Origin: Streptomyces sp. HUAS ZL42
GTDB taxonomy: Bacteria > Actinomycetota > Actinomycetes > Streptomycetales > Streptomycetaceae
Length of the DNA stretch: 64,000 bases
Direction of reading: 5' to 3'
Assembly: GCF_040782645.1 (NCBI RefSeq)
Contig: NZ_CP160403.1
Coordinates: forward strand, 8,033,001-8,097,000
Position numbers and translations under genes: made by a program. Below, piece by piece: positions 1 through 9,554 of this stretch. Each line of letters starts with the position of its first letter. Position 1 is the first letter of the stretch. Under the pieces are notes generated by a model, which did no database searches, was not told the origin of the DNA, and worked only from the letters and a program-made list of their open reading frames with translations.

Positions 1-301
1 CCACGAGCTTGTCCAGCCGGGCCCGCAGCGCGTCCAGGTCACCCACGGCGTGATGCGCGTCGACCTGCTCGCGCAGATGGTCGATGGCGGTCTGGGCGTC
101 CTTCGCCGACAGGTCGGTGGTCTGCACTCGCTTCTCGAGGAGGCCGATCTCGACAACCAGGCCCTCGTACTTGCGCTCGAAGTAGGCCAGCGCCTCCTCA
201 GGGGAGCCGGCCTGCCAGGAACCGACGACCTGCTCGCCGTCGGCCGTACGCACGTACACGGTCCCCGTCTCGTCGACGCGGCCCCACGGGTCGCTGCTCA
301 C
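1..301 (-). CDS. DUF349 domain protein, N-terminal part (runs off window)
   Basis: The reverse strand reads MSSDPWGRVDETGTVYVRT from a GTG at 301 and stays open to the window edge, giving the first 100 residues. After a short beta-rich start with a W-x-A-G motif there is a long charged, coiled-coil-like stretch. I recognise this as the start of the DUF349 family that sits beside the cyclophilin gene in streptomycetes; its molecular role is not established. The rest of the gene lies outside the window, so length and C-terminus cannot be judged. Confidence 0.75.
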   Translation of the reverse strand, partial: MSSDPWGRVDETGTVYVRTADGEQVVGSWQAGSPEEALAYFERKYEGLVVEIGLLEKRVQTTDLSAKDAQTAIDHLREQVDAHHAVGDLDALRARLDKLV

Positions 302-317
302 AGCGCCTCCTCCACAT

Positions 318-351
318 GATGCCCGCCGGGGCCTCGGCGCCCCCGGGCATC
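318..351 (-). terminator. Hairpin downstream of the cyclophilin gene
   Basis: The arms GATGCCCG and CGGGCATC are perfect, with a further GGGGC/GCCCC pairing inside. It lies 94 nt past the stop of the leftward cyclophilin gene and just before the DUF349 start, so it probably ends the former transcript. There is no T-run, which is usual in Streptomyces. Confidence 0.5.
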
Positions 352-444
352 GTCCACAGTTTCGTCACGGCCAACATAGGCGACCAGCGGGTTGCCTGTC
401 CGCATCCCGCGCGACCGAAATTGCGCAGTTGGCCGTGCTGAGCA

Positions 445-1266
445 TCAGGATTTCGTGACCGTCGCCTTGTTGATCACGACTGTCGCGTTCGGCGCCCCGT
501 CACCGGCGCCCGTGCTGTCGCCCGCGGCCGCGATCTTCTTCAGGACCTTCAAGCCCGATTCGGACACGGTACCGAACGGTGTGTAGCTGGGCGGAAGCTG
601 ACTGTCCTGGTACACGAGGAAGAACTGGCTGCCGCCGGTGTGCGCCTGGCCGGTGTTCGCCATCGCGACCGTACCCGCCGGGTAGACGTTGTCCTTGAGG
701 CTCTTGTCCTTCAGATTCTCGTCCGGGATCGTGTAGCCGGGACCGCCGCTGCCGCTGCCCGTCGGGTCGCCGCACTGCAGCACGTAGATGCCGCTCGTGG
801 TGAGCCGGTGGCACTTGGTGTGGTCGAAGTAGCCCTCGCCCGCCAGGAAGTTGAACGAGTTCACGGTGTGCGGGGCCGCCGACGACTTCAGGGCGATGTC
901 TATGTCACCGCACGTCGTCGCGAGCTTCATCGTGTACTTCGCCGACTTGTCGATGGTGATCGCCGGCTCCTTCTTCCAGGTCAGCGGCTTGACCTTGCCG
1001 GAAGCGGCCTTCTCGCACGGGTCCTTCGCGGCGCTCGGGGTGGGCTCCGCGCTCGCGCTGGCACTCGCGTCGGCCTTGTCGTCGCCGTCGTCCTTGAGGA
1101 CCCCGGTCGTGTACAGCGCCAGGCTGCCCACCAGGATCACCCCGAGCACCGACGCGATCACCGAATTGCGCACCCGCGCCTTGCGCCGCGCGGCCGTGCG
1201 CCGCTGCTGCTGCCGCAAGAACTTCTCCCGGGCGAGCTGCCGCTTCCGCTGTTCCTGGGTGACCAC
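445..1266 (-). CDS. Membrane-anchored cyclophilin-type peptidyl-prolyl isomerase
   Basis: The 273-residue product catalyses cis-trans isomerisation of prolyl bonds. Residues 1-32 are strongly basic, followed by one membrane helix at about 34-53 and an Ala/Ser/Asp-rich linker, so the enzyme domain should lie outside the membrane, tethered by its N-terminus. The cyclophilin domain (about 110-270) is seen in the GTVAMANTG and GGSQFFLVY blocks and a GGPGYTIPDE loop. It starts at an ATG 168 bp from the divergent MBL-fold gene, with which it probably shares a promoter region. A lipoprotein route is unlikely because there is no lipobox. Confidence 0.9.
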   Translation of the reverse strand: MVTQEQRKRQLAREKFLRQQQRRTAARRKARVRNSVIASVLGVILVGSLALYTTGVLKDDGDDKADASASASAEPTPSAAKDPCEKAASGKVKPLTWKKEPAITIDKSAKYTMKLATTCGDIDIALKSSAAPHTVNSFNFLAGEGYFDHTKCHRLTTSGIYVLQCGDPTGSGSGGPGYTIPDENLKDKSLKDNVYPAGTVAMANTGQAHTGGSQFFLVYQDSQLPPSYTPFGTVSESGLKVLKKIAAAGDSTGAGDGAPNATVVINKATVTKS

Positions 1267-1434
1267 CGGGTTCTCTCCTCATGCGTCTCGTACGTCGACT
1301 GGGACGCGTGCGTCTTGTGAGCCGACCACCTGCGTGTGCCCCGTACCGTATATGGGTTCGCTGAGGAATCGGCAGCGCCGGTAGGCTTCTGACCACAGCT
1401 GCAGCCGCCCGTATCGACACAACGAAGGACGATC

Positions 1435-2142
1435 GTGCTCATTGCCGGGTTCCCCGCCGGGGCCTGGGGGACGAACTGTTATCTCGTCGCCCCCGCCGCC
1501 GGTGAGGAGTGCGTGATCATCGACCCGGGCCATCAGGCGGCCTCAGGAGTCGAGGAAGCGCTGAAGAAGCATCGGCTCAAGCCCGTCGCCGTCGTCCTCA
1601 CCCACGGCCACATCGACCACGTGGCCTCGGTCGTCCCCGTGTGCGGCGCGCACGACGTGCCGGCGTGGATCCACCCCGAGGACCGCTACATGATGGCGGA
1701 CCCCGAGAAGGCGCTCGGCCGGTCCATCGGCATGCCGCTGATGGGCGAGCTGACCGTGGGGGAGCCGGACGACGTCAAGGAGCTGACCGACGGCGCGAAG
1801 CTGGACCTCGCGGGCCTCGAGTTCTCCGTCGCGCACGCGCCGGGCCATACCAGGGGGTCGGTGACCTTCCAGATGCCCGAGACCGCGGACATCCCGTCGG
1901 TCTTCTTCTCGGGTGATCTGCTCTTTGCCGGCTCCATAGGACGCACCGACCTGCCCGGCGGTGACATGGCCGAGATGCTCGACTCGCTGGCCCGCGTGTG
2001 CCTGCCGCTCGACGACTCGACCGTGGTGCTGTCCGGCCACGGCCCCCAGACGACCATCGGCCAGGAGCGCGCCACCAACCCGTATCTGCGGCAGGTGGCC
2101 GCCGGCCTCGGGAGCGTGGACGCTCCCCGACGAGGAATGTGA
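1435..2142 (+). CDS. MBL-fold metallo-hydrolase (glyoxalase II-like)
   Basis: The 235-residue cytoplasmic protein has the metallo-beta-lactamase fold. The di-zinc motif THGHIDH sits at about residues 55-61, with later ligands in [16 protein letters not shown] and SGHGP. The N-terminus [10 protein letters not shown] is typical of glyoxalase II-like hydrolases (thioesters such as S-lactoylglutathione; mycothiol-linked substrates would be the actinobacterial equivalent, which is inference). A GTG start follows a GAAGGACGAT ribosome-binding region. It lies 13 nt before hisS and is probably co-transcribed with it. Confidence 0.88.
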   Translation: MLIAGFPAGAWGTNCYLVAPAAGEECVIIDPGHQAASGVEEALKKHRLKPVAVVLTHGHIDHVASVVPVCGAHDVPAWIHPEDRYMMADPEKALGRSIGMPLMGELTVGEPDDVKELTDGAKLDLAGLEFSVAHAPGHTRGSVTFQMPETADIPSVFFSGDLLFAGSIGRTDLPGGDMAEMLDSLARVCLPLDDSTVVLSGHGPQTTIGQERATNPYLRQVAAGLGSVDAPRRGM

Positions 2143-2155
2143 CGAGAGACTTTCC

Positions 2156-3418
2156 GTGAGTACCTTTCAGGCACCCAAGGGCACGTACGACCTGATTCCG
2201 CCGCGCTCCGCGAAGTTCCTCGCGGTACGCGAGGCGATCGCCACCCCCCTTCGCAACTCCGGCTACGGCTACATCGAGACACCCGGCTTCGAGAACGTCG
2301 AGTTGTTCGCCCGTGGTGTCGGTGAGTCCACCGACATCGTCACCAAGGAGATGTACGCCTTCGAGACGAAGGGCGGCGACAAGCTGGCGCTGCGCCCCGA
2401 GGGAACGGCTTCCGTGCTGCGCGCCGCACTCGAGGCCAACCTGCACAAGGCCGGCAACCTCCCTGTCAAGCTCTGGTACTCGGGTTCCTACTACCGGTAC
2501 GAGCAGCCCCAAGCGGGGCGCTACCGCCACTTCTCCCAGGTCGGCGCCGAGGCGATCGGCGCCGAGGACCCGGCCCTGGACGCCGAGCTGATCATCCTGG
2601 CCGACCACGCGTACCGGTCGCTGGGGCTCAGCAACTTCCGTGTCCTGCTGAACAGCCTGGGCGACAAGGAGTGCCGGCCGGTGTACCGGGCCGCCCTGCA
2701 GGACTTCCTGCGTGGACTGGACCTGGACGAGGACACGCGCCGCCGCGTCGACATCAACCCGCTGCGGGTGCTGGACGACAAGCGGGAGTCGGTGCAGAAG
2801 CAGCTGACGGGCGCCCCGCTGCTGCGCGACTACCTGTGCGATGCCTGCAAGGCGTACCACGAGGAGGTCCGCGAGCTGATCACGGGAGCCGGTGTCTCCT
2901 TCGAGGACGACCCGAAGCTGGTCCGCGGCCTGGACTACTACACCCGTACGACCTTCGAGTTCGTCCACGACGGTCTGGGCTCCCAGTCCGCGGTCGGCGG
3001 TGGCGGCCGCTACGACGGCCTCTCCGAGATGATCGGTGGCCCCGCGCTGCCGTCGGTGGGGTGGGCCCTCGGTGTCGACCGTACGGTTCTCGCGCTGGAG
3101 GCGGAGGGCGTCGAGCTCGAACTCCCCTCCGTGACCAGCGTGTTCGCGGTGCCGCTCGGAGCGGAGGCCCGGCGGTTGCTGTTCACGAAGGTCACCGAGC
3201 TGCGGAAGGTCGGCATCGCCGCCGACTTCATGTACGGCTCGAAGGGTCTCAAGGGCGCCATGAAGAACGCCAACCGCAGCGGCGCCCGGTACGCGATCGT
3301 CGCCGGGGAGCGGGACCTCGCGGAGGGCGTAGTCCAGCTCAAGGACATGGACTCCGGAGAGCAGGTCGCGATCGGCGTGCACGAGATCGTGGCGGAGCTG
3401 GAGGCAAGGCTGGGCTGA
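2156..3418 (+). CDS. hisS: Histidyl-tRNA synthetase
   Basis: This 420-residue class II synthetase charges tRNA-His. Motif 2 is in [18 protein letters not shown], the histidine-binding signature is [11 protein letters not shown], and the catalytic GVDRT region and C-terminal anticodon-binding domain (about 330-420) are intact. The frame is open further upstream, but homology begins at the GTG in front of [15 protein letters not shown], 13 nt after the MBL gene. Length is normal for the family. Confidence 0.97.
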   Translation: MSTFQAPKGTYDLIPPRSAKFLAVREAIATPLRNSGYGYIETPGFENVELFARGVGESTDIVTKEMYAFETKGGDKLALRPEGTASVLRAALEANLHKAGNLPVKLWYSGSYYRYEQPQAGRYRHFSQVGAEAIGAEDPALDAELIILADHAYRSLGLSNFRVLLNSLGDKECRPVYRAALQDFLRGLDLDEDTRRRVDINPLRVLDDKRESVQKQLTGAPLLRDYLCDACKAYHEEVRELITGAGVSFEDDPKLVRGLDYYTRTTFEFVHDGLGSQSAVGGGGRYDGLSEMIGGPALPSVGWALGVDRTVLALEAEGVELELPSVTSVFAVPLGAEARRLLFTKVTELRKVGIAADFMYGSKGLKGAMKNANRSGARYAIVAGERDLAEGVVQLKDMDSGEQVAIGVHEIVAELEARLG

Positions 3419-3425
3419 GGGTCCC

Positions 3426-3462
3426 GGGGTGGCGGGCGGGTGGTTCTCGCCCCCGCCGCCCC
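3426..3462. terminator. Imperfect G/C hairpin between convergent genes
   Basis: An eleven-base-pair stem (left arm GGGGTGGCGGG, right arm CCCGCCGCCCC, one G-T pair) lies between the end of hisS and the end of the leftward response-regulator gene. It could serve both transcripts. Confidence 0.45.
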
Positions 3463-3499
3463 TACCCGTCCCACCCCGCGGGGACGGGCGCAGGAAACC

Positions 3500-4123
3500 T
3501 CAGTCGAGCAACCCGTACCGCATCGCACTCGTCACCGCTGCCGTGCGGTCGTCCACCCCCAACTTGCCGAACGCCCGCAGCAGATGCGTCTTCACGGTCG
3601 ACTCCCCGATGTACAGCCGCCGCCCGATCTCCGCGTTCGTGCAACCCTCCGCCACCAGCCGAAGCACCGCAGTCTCCCGCTCTGACAGCCGCGGCCGCTC
3701 CGGTTTCGCGCGCAGCTGGTCCACCAGCCGCGCGGCCACCGACGGCGCCAGTACCGTCTCGCCCCGCGCCGCCGCCCGTACCGCCTCCGCCAGCTCACCC
3801 CTCGGCAGGTCCTTGAGCAGGTACCCCGCCGCCCCGGCCTCCACGGCCCGCAGGATGTCGCGGTCCGTCTCGTACGTCGTCAGGACGATCACCCGGCACG
3901 GCAGACCCGCCTCGCTCATCCGCACGATCGAGTCGACGCCCCCGCCGCCCGGCATCCGCAGGTCCATGAGCACGATGTCGGGCCGGAGTTCCGCCGCCAG
4001 CGCCTCCGCCTGAGGGCCGCTCGACGCGTCCGCGACCACCTCCAGGTCGGGCTCGGCACTGAGCATCGCCCGCAGGCCCTCCCGTACGACGGGATGGTCG
4101 TCGGCCAGGACGATCCGGATCAC
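3500..4123 (-). CDS. NarL/LuxR-family response regulator
   Basis: The 207-residue DNA-binding regulator is the output of the adjacent sensor kinase. The receiver domain (1-120) has the acidic pair DD at 8-9, the phospho-acceptor D54 in VLMDLRMPG, a conserved T near 82 and a K near 104. The LuxR helix-turn-helix spans about 143-205 (LSERETAVLRLVAEGCTNAEI, then STVKTHLLRAFGKLGV). Its ATG overlaps the kinase stop by four bases, so the genes are translationally coupled. The likely target is the ABC transporter operon it belongs to. Confidence 0.93.
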   Translation of the reverse strand: MIRIVLADDHPVVREGLRAMLSAEPDLEVVADASSGPQAEALAAELRPDIVLMDLRMPGGGGVDSIVRMSEAGLPCRVIVLTTYETDRDILRAVEAGAAGYLLKDLPRGELAEAVRAAARGETVLAPSVAARLVDQLRAKPERPRLSERETAVLRLVAEGCTNAEIGRRLYIGESTVKTHLLRAFGKLGVDDRTAAVTSAMRYGLLD

Positions 4124-5328
4124 GCTGAGCTCCTCGAAGGCGATGACGGCGATACGGGCAGGCGTACGGTCACCGTCGTACCGTCGCCGGGCCTGCTGCT
4201 GATCTGCGCGGTCCCGCCGACCTCCGTGGCCCTGGCACGCAGCCCCGCAAGACCGTAGCCGTCACAGGGCGCGCCCGGTTCGAAGCCGCAGCCGTCGTCC
4301 CGCACGGACACGGTGAGCGTGTTGTCGGCGTACGTCAGCGCGATGCCCACCGCCACCGAACTCCCGGCGTGCTTACGGGCGTTCGCCAGCGCCTCCTGGC
4401 AGGAGCGCAGCGCCACCACCTCGGGGCCGGCGGGCAGTGGGCGCACCGGGCCGGTCACGTCCAGCGTGGCATCGTGCCGGGCGGCCAGGCGCCGCAGCGC
4501 GTCGGGCAGGGAGGCCCCTTCGAGGTCGGCGGGCGTACCGCCGGAGACCAGGGCGCGCGCCTCGGCGAGATTCTGCCGGGCGGTCTCGTCCATCAGCGCG
4601 AGATGGCGGCGGGCCTGCGGGACGTCGTGGTCGAGTTCGGCCTCCACCGCCTGGGTCAGCATCAGCAGGCTGGTGAAGCCCTGCGCGAGGGTGTCATGGA
4701 TCTCGCGGGCCATCCGCTCCCGCTCGGCCAGGGCGCCGTGTGCCGCCGACAGCCGCGCGACCTCGTGGCGGCTGGCGTCCAACTCCGCTATCAGCGCGGC
4801 CCGTTCCTGGCTCTGCTCGATGATCCGGATCACCCAGCTGCCGACGGCCACCGAGAAGGTCAGGGTGACCACGGCGAACAGCCCGTTGAAGAAGACGTCC
4901 TGGTCACTGGGCCACCACAGCAGCGCCCAGCCCACCACGGGCCCGAGGTTGATGACGGCCACGGCGGCCAGCGCCCACCGCATCCGCAGCGTCATGAAGC
5001 ACTGCGGGACGAGTGCGAACGTCATCAGACGGGTCTCGCCGACCAGGATCGCCGACGGCAGGAACAGCGCCATCATCGCAGTGAGGTAGCCGAGTGCCTT
5101 CCGCGCGTCGGGCGGATCCTCCTTCAGGAGGGGACGTCCCACCCACACGAACAGGGGGATCAGCGGCACCAGCAGCGCCGCCGCGGTGACGCGGACCGGC
5201 CACCCCGGGTGTCCCGTGCCCAGCACGAACGTCAGGGTGGCCAGCCAGATCAGCGCGAAGTAGGTGTCCCAGAGCCGGAACGAGCGGTCCCAGGTGTACG
5301 CGCCGCCCGCCCCCGCCGGACCGCTCAT
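4120..5328 (-). CDS. Sensor histidine kinase (HisKA_3 type), membrane-bound
   Basis: In the 402-residue protein, residues 20-170 hold four or five membrane helices with little extracytoplasmic sequence, as in DesK/LiaS-like kinases that sense membrane state. The phospho-acceptor H211 lies in AREIHDTLAQGF. The ATPase domain follows, with an N-box near QEALANARKHA, DDGCGFEPG, and a GYGLAGLRARA G-box. I chose the ATG at 5328 because it overlaps the permease stop by four bases; the frame is open further upstream but is not protein-like there. The cognate regulator is the next gene. Confidence 0.92.
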   Translation of the reverse strand: MSGPAGAGGAYTWDRSFRLWDTYFALIWLATLTFVLGTGHPGWPVRVTAAALLVPLIPLFVWVGRPLLKEDPPDARKALGYLTAMMALFLPSAILVGETRLMTFALVPQCFMTLRMRWALAAVAVINLGPVVGWALLWWPSDQDVFFNGLFAVVTLTFSVAVGSWVIRIIEQSQERAALIAELDASRHEVARLSAAHGALAERERMAREIHDTLAQGFTSLLMLTQAVEAELDHDVPQARRHLALMDETARQNLAEARALVSGGTPADLEGASLPDALRRLAARHDATLDVTGPVRPLPAGPEVVALRSCQEALANARKHAGSSVAVGIALTYADNTLTVSVRDDGCGFEPGAPCDGYGLAGLRARATEVGGTAQISSRPGDGTTVTVRLPVSPSSPSRSSA

Positions 5329-6170
5329 CCGTCGCGCCGGTTCTTCCACCGGAAGGTCAGCAGGCACAGCACCAATCCTCCGACGCACCAGGCCCCGAGC
5401 ACCAGGGCGACCCGCCCGAACTCCCAGCCGCCGGCTTGCTCCAGGACCTGTGCCGACTCCGGCAGGAACACCCCGCGCAGCCCCTGGCACATCCACTTCA
5501 ACGGGAACAGGGCACCGATGTTCAGCATCCAGTCCGGGATGGTGTCGATGGCGATGTACACCCCGGAGATGAACTGCAGGACGAGGAAGGGCAGGACGAC
5601 CACGGAGGTGGCACTCTTGCCCGATTTCGGGACCGAGCTGATCGCGATGCCGAGCAGCGCGCACGCCGTGAGTCCGAGGACGAAGATCCACGCCAGGTCG
5701 AACCAACGGGCGGCGCTCGAAGGGAGATCGACGTCGTAGAAGGTGGTGCCGACGAGCAGAAGGATCGCGGTCTCCAGGAGACCGGTGACCAGAACCAGCC
5801 AGATCTTGCCGAGGAAGTACGCGGACGGAGGCATGGGCGTGCCGCGAAGTCGGCGCAGCACCTTCTCGTCGCGTTCGATCGCGATCGAGATGCCGAGGGA
5901 CTGGAAGCTCGTCGACATGATTCCGGCGGCCGTCATCGCCGGAACGTACAGCTGCGAGGCGGTGATGCCCGCGCCGCTCACGTCGTCATGGAAGATCGAC
6001 GCGAACAGGAACAGGAACACCACCGGGAAGGCGAAGGTGAACACCACCTGGTCGCGCTGCCGGAAGAACTGCTTGATCTCCAGGGCGCCGCGCTGCATCC
6101 CGAGCCCCCAGGCTCCCGGCAGTCGCCCGGTCGGGCTGTCCGTGCGGGCCCGTGCGACGGTCGTCGTCAT
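5325..6170 (-). CDS. ABC-2 type transporter permease
   Basis: The 281-residue membrane protein is the channel half of an export ABC system. The N-terminal cytoplasmic part ends in a helix near residues 40-60, followed by five more hydrophobic segments and an ABC-2 family block (FISGVYIAIDTIPDWM). Start and stop both overlap neighbours by four bases (ATGA), so ATPase, permease, kinase and regulator form one coupled operon. The substrate is not evident; drug or lipid export coupled to membrane sensing is the usual role of this arrangement. Confidence 0.92.
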   Translation of the reverse strand: MTTTVARARTDSPTGRLPGAWGLGMQRGALEIKQFFRQRDQVVFTFAFPVVFLFLFASIFHDDVSGAGITASQLYVPAMTAAGIMSTSFQSLGISIAIERDEKVLRRLRGTPMPPSAYFLGKIWLVLVTGLLETAILLLVGTTFYDVDLPSSAARWFDLAWIFVLGLTACALLGIAISSVPKSGKSATSVVVLPFLVLQFISGVYIAIDTIPDWMLNIGALFPLKWMCQGLRGVFLPESAQVLEQAGGWEFGRVALVLGAWCVGGLVLCLLTFRWKNRRDG

Positions 6171-7033
6171 CGTGCGTCCTCCTGTCCGGTCAGCCCGAGG
6201 TAGACGTCCTCGAGCGTGGGGCGGCTCACCCGAAGTCCCGGGATCTCGCCGTCGAAGCGGTGCATGAGCTCGGCGACCGTCCTCGTCGGCGTGTCCGTGC
6301 GCATGGAACGCACGCTGCCGTCGGCCTCCGCCCACTCGACGGTGGTCCCCGTGCCGTGCCGCTCCCGCAGGGTGCCGGGCTCGCCCTCGGCCACGACCCG
6401 GCCCCTGGCGACGATCGCCAGCCGGTGCGCGAGCGTCTCCGCCTCCTCCAGGTAGTGCGTGGTCAGCAGGATCGTCGTGCCCTCGTCGGCGAGCCTGCGG
6501 ATGAGCTCCCAGAACTGGCGCCGGGCCGCCGGGTCGAAGCCGGTCGTCGGCTCGTCCAGGAGCAGCAGTTCGGGGCCGCCGATCACACCGAGCGCCACAT
6601 CGAGACGCCGGCGTTGACCGCCCGAGAGAGCCTTGATCCGGCTGCCGGCCTTGGCCTCCAGACCCACCAGGCCGATGACCTCCTCCGGGTCCCGCGGCCG
6701 CGGGTAGTAGCGGGCGAAGTGGCGCACCGACTCGCCGACCGTCAACTCCGCGGGCGCAGATTCGTCCTGCCAGACGATTCCGACGCGCGAGCGCCACGCG
6801 CGCGTGCCGGTCGCCGGGTCGGCGCCGAGGACACGGACCTCGCCCGCGTCCCGGCTCCGGTTGCCCTGCAGGATCTCCACCGTGGTGCTCTTGCCCGCAC
6901 CGTTGGGCCCGAGCAGACCGTAGACCTCGCCCCGGCGGATGCCGAGGTCGATGCCGTCCACCGCGGTCACGTCCCCGTACTGCTTGCGCAGCCCCCGTAC
7001 GTCCACCGCGAGATCGTTCGCGTGTGTTGTCAT
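6167..7033 (-). CDS. ABC transporter ATP-binding protein
   Basis: The 288-residue ATPase powers the adjacent permease. Walker A is GPNGAGKST (about 45-53), the signature is LSGGQRRRLD, Walker B is LLLLDEPTTGFD, and the H-loop is in LTTHYLEEAE. A C-terminal extension of the DrrA/YhbS type follows. The chosen ATG (MTTHANDLAVDVRGL) is the first of a four-gene overlapping operon; a longer frame upstream would cover the palindromic operator candidate. Confidence 0.93.
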   Translation of the reverse strand: MTTHANDLAVDVRGLRKQYGDVTAVDGIDLGIRRGEVYGLLGPNGAGKSTTVEILQGNRSRDAGEVRVLGADPATGTRAWRSRVGIVWQDESAPAELTVGESVRHFARYYPRPRDPEEVIGLVGLEAKAGSRIKALSGGQRRRLDVALGVIGGPELLLLDEPTTGFDPAARRQFWELIRRLADEGTTILLTTHYLEEAETLAHRLAIVARGRVVAEGEPGTLRERHGTGTTVEWAEADGSVRSMRTDTPTRTVAELMHRFDGEIPGLRVSRPTLEDVYLGLTGQEDAR

Positions 7034-7089
7034 GCCTCGAGCCTCGGCTGGAACCGAACGCTCCGGGACGACCGTGCGTACCCCCTTAT

Positions 7090-7107
7090 GTCCACCGAAC
7101 GGTGGAC
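7090..7107. promoter_or_regulatory. Perfect 18-bp palindrome upstream of the ABC/two-component operon
   Basis: GTCCACCG-AA-CGGTGGAC lies 57 bp before the ATPase start and 70 bp before the rightward VKOR-family start, in the divergent promoter region. It is suitable for a dimeric regulator, most simply the LuxR-type response regulator of this operon. Confidence 0.55.
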
Positions 7108-7176
7108 GCACGGCCGTGTGCGGCACAATGGCCCTGCCCGAAGATGGTCCAAGTCTCAAGTGACGGAATCGGCGTG

Positions 7177-7836
7177 ATGAGCAAGACGACAGTCAAGGAC
7201 GTCTCCACCAAGCCCGAGCCGGAGCGCGCCGAAGCGGCCGCGCCGCGTACGGAGGGCGGGAGCCGTGCCTTCGCCCTGCTGCTGGTGATCACCGGCGCCG
7301 CCGGACTGCTCGCCGCCTGGGTCATCACGATCGACAAGTTCAAGCTGCTCGAGGCCAAGGTCGCGGGCACGACCTTCACACCGGGCTGCAGCCTCAACCC
7401 CGTGGTGTCCTGCGGCAGCGTGATGGAGTCCAAGCAGGCCGCCGCCTTCGGCTTCCCCAACCCGATGCTCGGCCTGGTCTGCTACGGCATCGTCATCTGC
7501 GTCGGCATCAGCCTGCTCGCCCGCGCCCGCTTCCCGCGCTGGTACTGGCTGACCTTCAACTTCGGCACGCTCTTCGGAGTGGGCTTCTGCACCTGGCTGC
7601 AGTTCCAGTCCCTGTACCGGATCAACGCCCTGTGCCTGTGGTGCTCCCTGGCCTGGGTCGCCACGATCATCATGTTCTGGTACGTGACGTCGTTCAACAT
7701 CCGTAACGACTTCCTGCCTGCCCCGCGCCGGCTCAAGAGCTTCTTCGGCGAGTTCACCTGGGTCGTGCCCGCGCTGCACATCGGCATCATCGGCATGCTG
7801 ATCCTGACCCGCTGGTGGGAGTTCTGGACCAGCTGA
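7177..7836 (+). CDS. Vitamin K epoxide reductase (VKOR) family membrane protein
   Basis: The 219-residue membrane protein has the expected four or five helices. The redox residues of bacterial VKOR homologues are present: the loop pair C71 and C79 and the active-site CLWC at 153-156. In actinobacteria VKOR reoxidises DsbA-like thioredoxins during extracytoplasmic disulfide formation, passing electrons to menaquinone. The N-terminal 28 residues are charged and cytosolic. ATG 7177 is used; GTG 7174 directly before it is an alternative. Confidence 0.9.
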   Translation: MSKTTVKDVSTKPEPERAEAAAPRTEGGSRAFALLLVITGAAGLLAAWVITIDKFKLLEAKVAGTTFTPGCSLNPVVSCGSVMESKQAAAFGFPNPMLGLVCYGIVICVGISLLARARFPRWYWLTFNFGTLFGVGFCTWLQFQSLYRINALCLWCSLAWVATIIMFWYVTSFNIRNDFLPAPRRLKSFFGEFTWVVPALHIGIIGMLILTRWWEFWTS

Positions 7837-7881
7837 CCACGCCCTGCCGCGTTGTCAGTGCGGTGATTTAGGGTTTTGGAC

Positions 7882-9237
7882 GTGGAGCCCGACCTGTTCA
7901 CCGCAGCCGCAGAAGAACGCCAGGAGAAGGATCCGGCAGGAAGCCCCCTGGCGGTCCGGATGCGCCCGCGCACCCTCGACGAGGTGGTGGGCCAGCAGCA
8001 CCTGCTGAAGCCGGGCTCGCCCCTGCGCCGCCTGGTCGGCGAGGGCGCGGGCGGCCCCGCCGGCCCGTCCTCGGTCATCCTCTGGGGCCCGCCCGGCACC
8101 GGCAAGACGACCTTGGCGTACGTCGTCTCGAAGGCCACCAACAAGCGCTTCGTCGAACTGTCGGCGATCACCGCGGGCGTGAAGGAGGTCCGGGCGGTCA
8201 TCGACGGCGCCCGCCGCGCCACCGGCGGCTTCGGCAAGGAGACCGTCCTCTTCCTCGACGAGATCCACCGCTTCAGCAAGGCCCAGCAGGACTCCCTCCT
8301 CCCGGCCGTCGAGAACCGCTGGGTGACCCTGATCGCGGCGACCACCGAGAACCCGTACTTCTCGGTGATCTCCCCGTTGCTGTCCCGCTCCCTTCTCCTC
8401 ACCCTCGAACCCCTCACCGACGACGACCTGCGCGGCCTCATCAAGCGCGCCCTCACCGACGAGCGCGGCCTCAAGGACGCGGTCACGCTCCCCGAGGACA
8501 CCGAGGAGCACCTGCTGCGGATCGCCGGCGGCGACGCCCGGCGCGCCCTGACGGCCCTGGAGGCCGCCGCCGGAGCCGCACTGGACCAGGGTGAGAGCGA
8601 GATCAGCCTCCAGACCCTGGAGCAGACGGTCGACCGGGCCGCCGTGAAGTACGACCGCGACGGCGACCAGCACTACGACGTCGCCAGCGCGCTCATCAAG
8701 TCAATCCGCGGCTCCGACGTCGACGCCGCCCTGCACTACCTGGCCCGGATGATCGAGGCCGGCGAGGACCCCCGCTTCATCGCCCGCCGCCTGATGATCT
8801 CCGCCAGCGAGGACATCGGCCTCGCCGATCCGGGCGCCCTGCCGATCGCGGTCGCCGCCGCCCAGGCCGTCGCCCTGATCGGCTTCCCCGAGGCCGCCCT
8901 CACCCTCAGCCACGCCACCATCGCCCTCGCCCTGGCCCCCAAGTCCAACTCCGCGACCACGGCGATCGGCGCCGCCATGGACGACGTACGCAAGGGACTG
9001 GCCGGACCCGTCCCGCCGCACCTGCGCGACGGGCACTACAAGGGAGCCGCCAAACTGGGCCACGCACAGGGGTACGTCTATCCGCACGACGTGCCCGAGG
9101 GCATCGCCGCCCAGCAGTACGCCCCGGACGCCCTCAAGGACCGCGAGTACTACGCCCCGACCCGGCACGGCGCCGAGGCGCGATACGCGGACGCCGTCGA
9201 GTGGACCAGGAAGCACCTCGGTCGCAGGCGGTCCTGA
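7882..9237 (+). CDS. rarA: Replication-associated recombination protein A (AAA+ ATPase)
   Basis: The 451-residue RarA/MgsA/WRNIP1-type clamp-loader-like ATPase acts at stalled forks. Walker A is GPPGTGKTT, Walker B is [19 protein letters not shown], sensor 1 is AATTENP, and the C-terminal MgsA tetramerisation domain ends in [14 protein letters not shown] prefer the GTG before [11 protein letters not shown]; a TTG two codons earlier is possible. It is followed directly by the rpsD leader. Confidence 0.94.
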   Translation: MEPDLFTAAAEERQEKDPAGSPLAVRMRPRTLDEVVGQQHLLKPGSPLRRLVGEGAGGPAGPSSVILWGPPGTGKTTLAYVVSKATNKRFVELSAITAGVKEVRAVIDGARRATGGFGKETVLFLDEIHRFSKAQQDSLLPAVENRWVTLIAATTENPYFSVISPLLSRSLLLTLEPLTDDDLRGLIKRALTDERGLKDAVTLPEDTEEHLLRIAGGDARRALTALEAAAGAALDQGESEISLQTLEQTVDRAAVKYDRDGDQHYDVASALIKSIRGSDVDAALHYLARMIEAGEDPRFIARRLMISASEDIGLADPGALPIAVAAAQAVALIGFPEAALTLSHATIALALAPKSNSATTAIGAAMDDVRKGLAGPVPPHLRDGHYKGAAKLGHAQGYVYPHDVPEGIAAQQYAPDALKDREYYAPTRHGAEARYADAVEWTRKHLGRRRS

Positions 9238-9554
9238 GCGCCCTGTAGACTTCGACGCGGTGCTGAGTCCTGCGCAGTCAGAGCGGGACAGTCAGCCGGA
9301 GATCCAGTCCCTCGCGGACTGACTCCAGGAGCGTCGCGCACCGTCGAACGGTGTCGCGGGCAGCCCACCACCACCCGGAACTCCGGAAACGGTCGGTGGG
9401 CCACTCGCGTGCTGCACGTATGTGCCCAGACCAGGGGAGCGGCTGCCCATCCTGTCCGACAGTCCGCCAGGACGAGGACAGGGCGGGTTTCCCCGGCTGC
9501 GGATGCGACCTCCCTCAACCCTGACAAGCCGAAACAAGGAAAGAGAAAAGGACA
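9238..9554 (+). promoter_or_regulatory. Non-coding leader of rpsD
   Basis: These 317 nt carry no convincing gene. Several short inverted pairings are visible, for example CCCACCACC against GGTCGGTGGG around 9364-9400. The stretch ends in a purine-rich ribosome-binding region (AAGGAAAGAGAAAAGGAC). S4 commonly represses its own mRNA in bacteria, so an autoregulatory structure is plausible, but I do not recognise a described motif. Confidence 0.4.
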
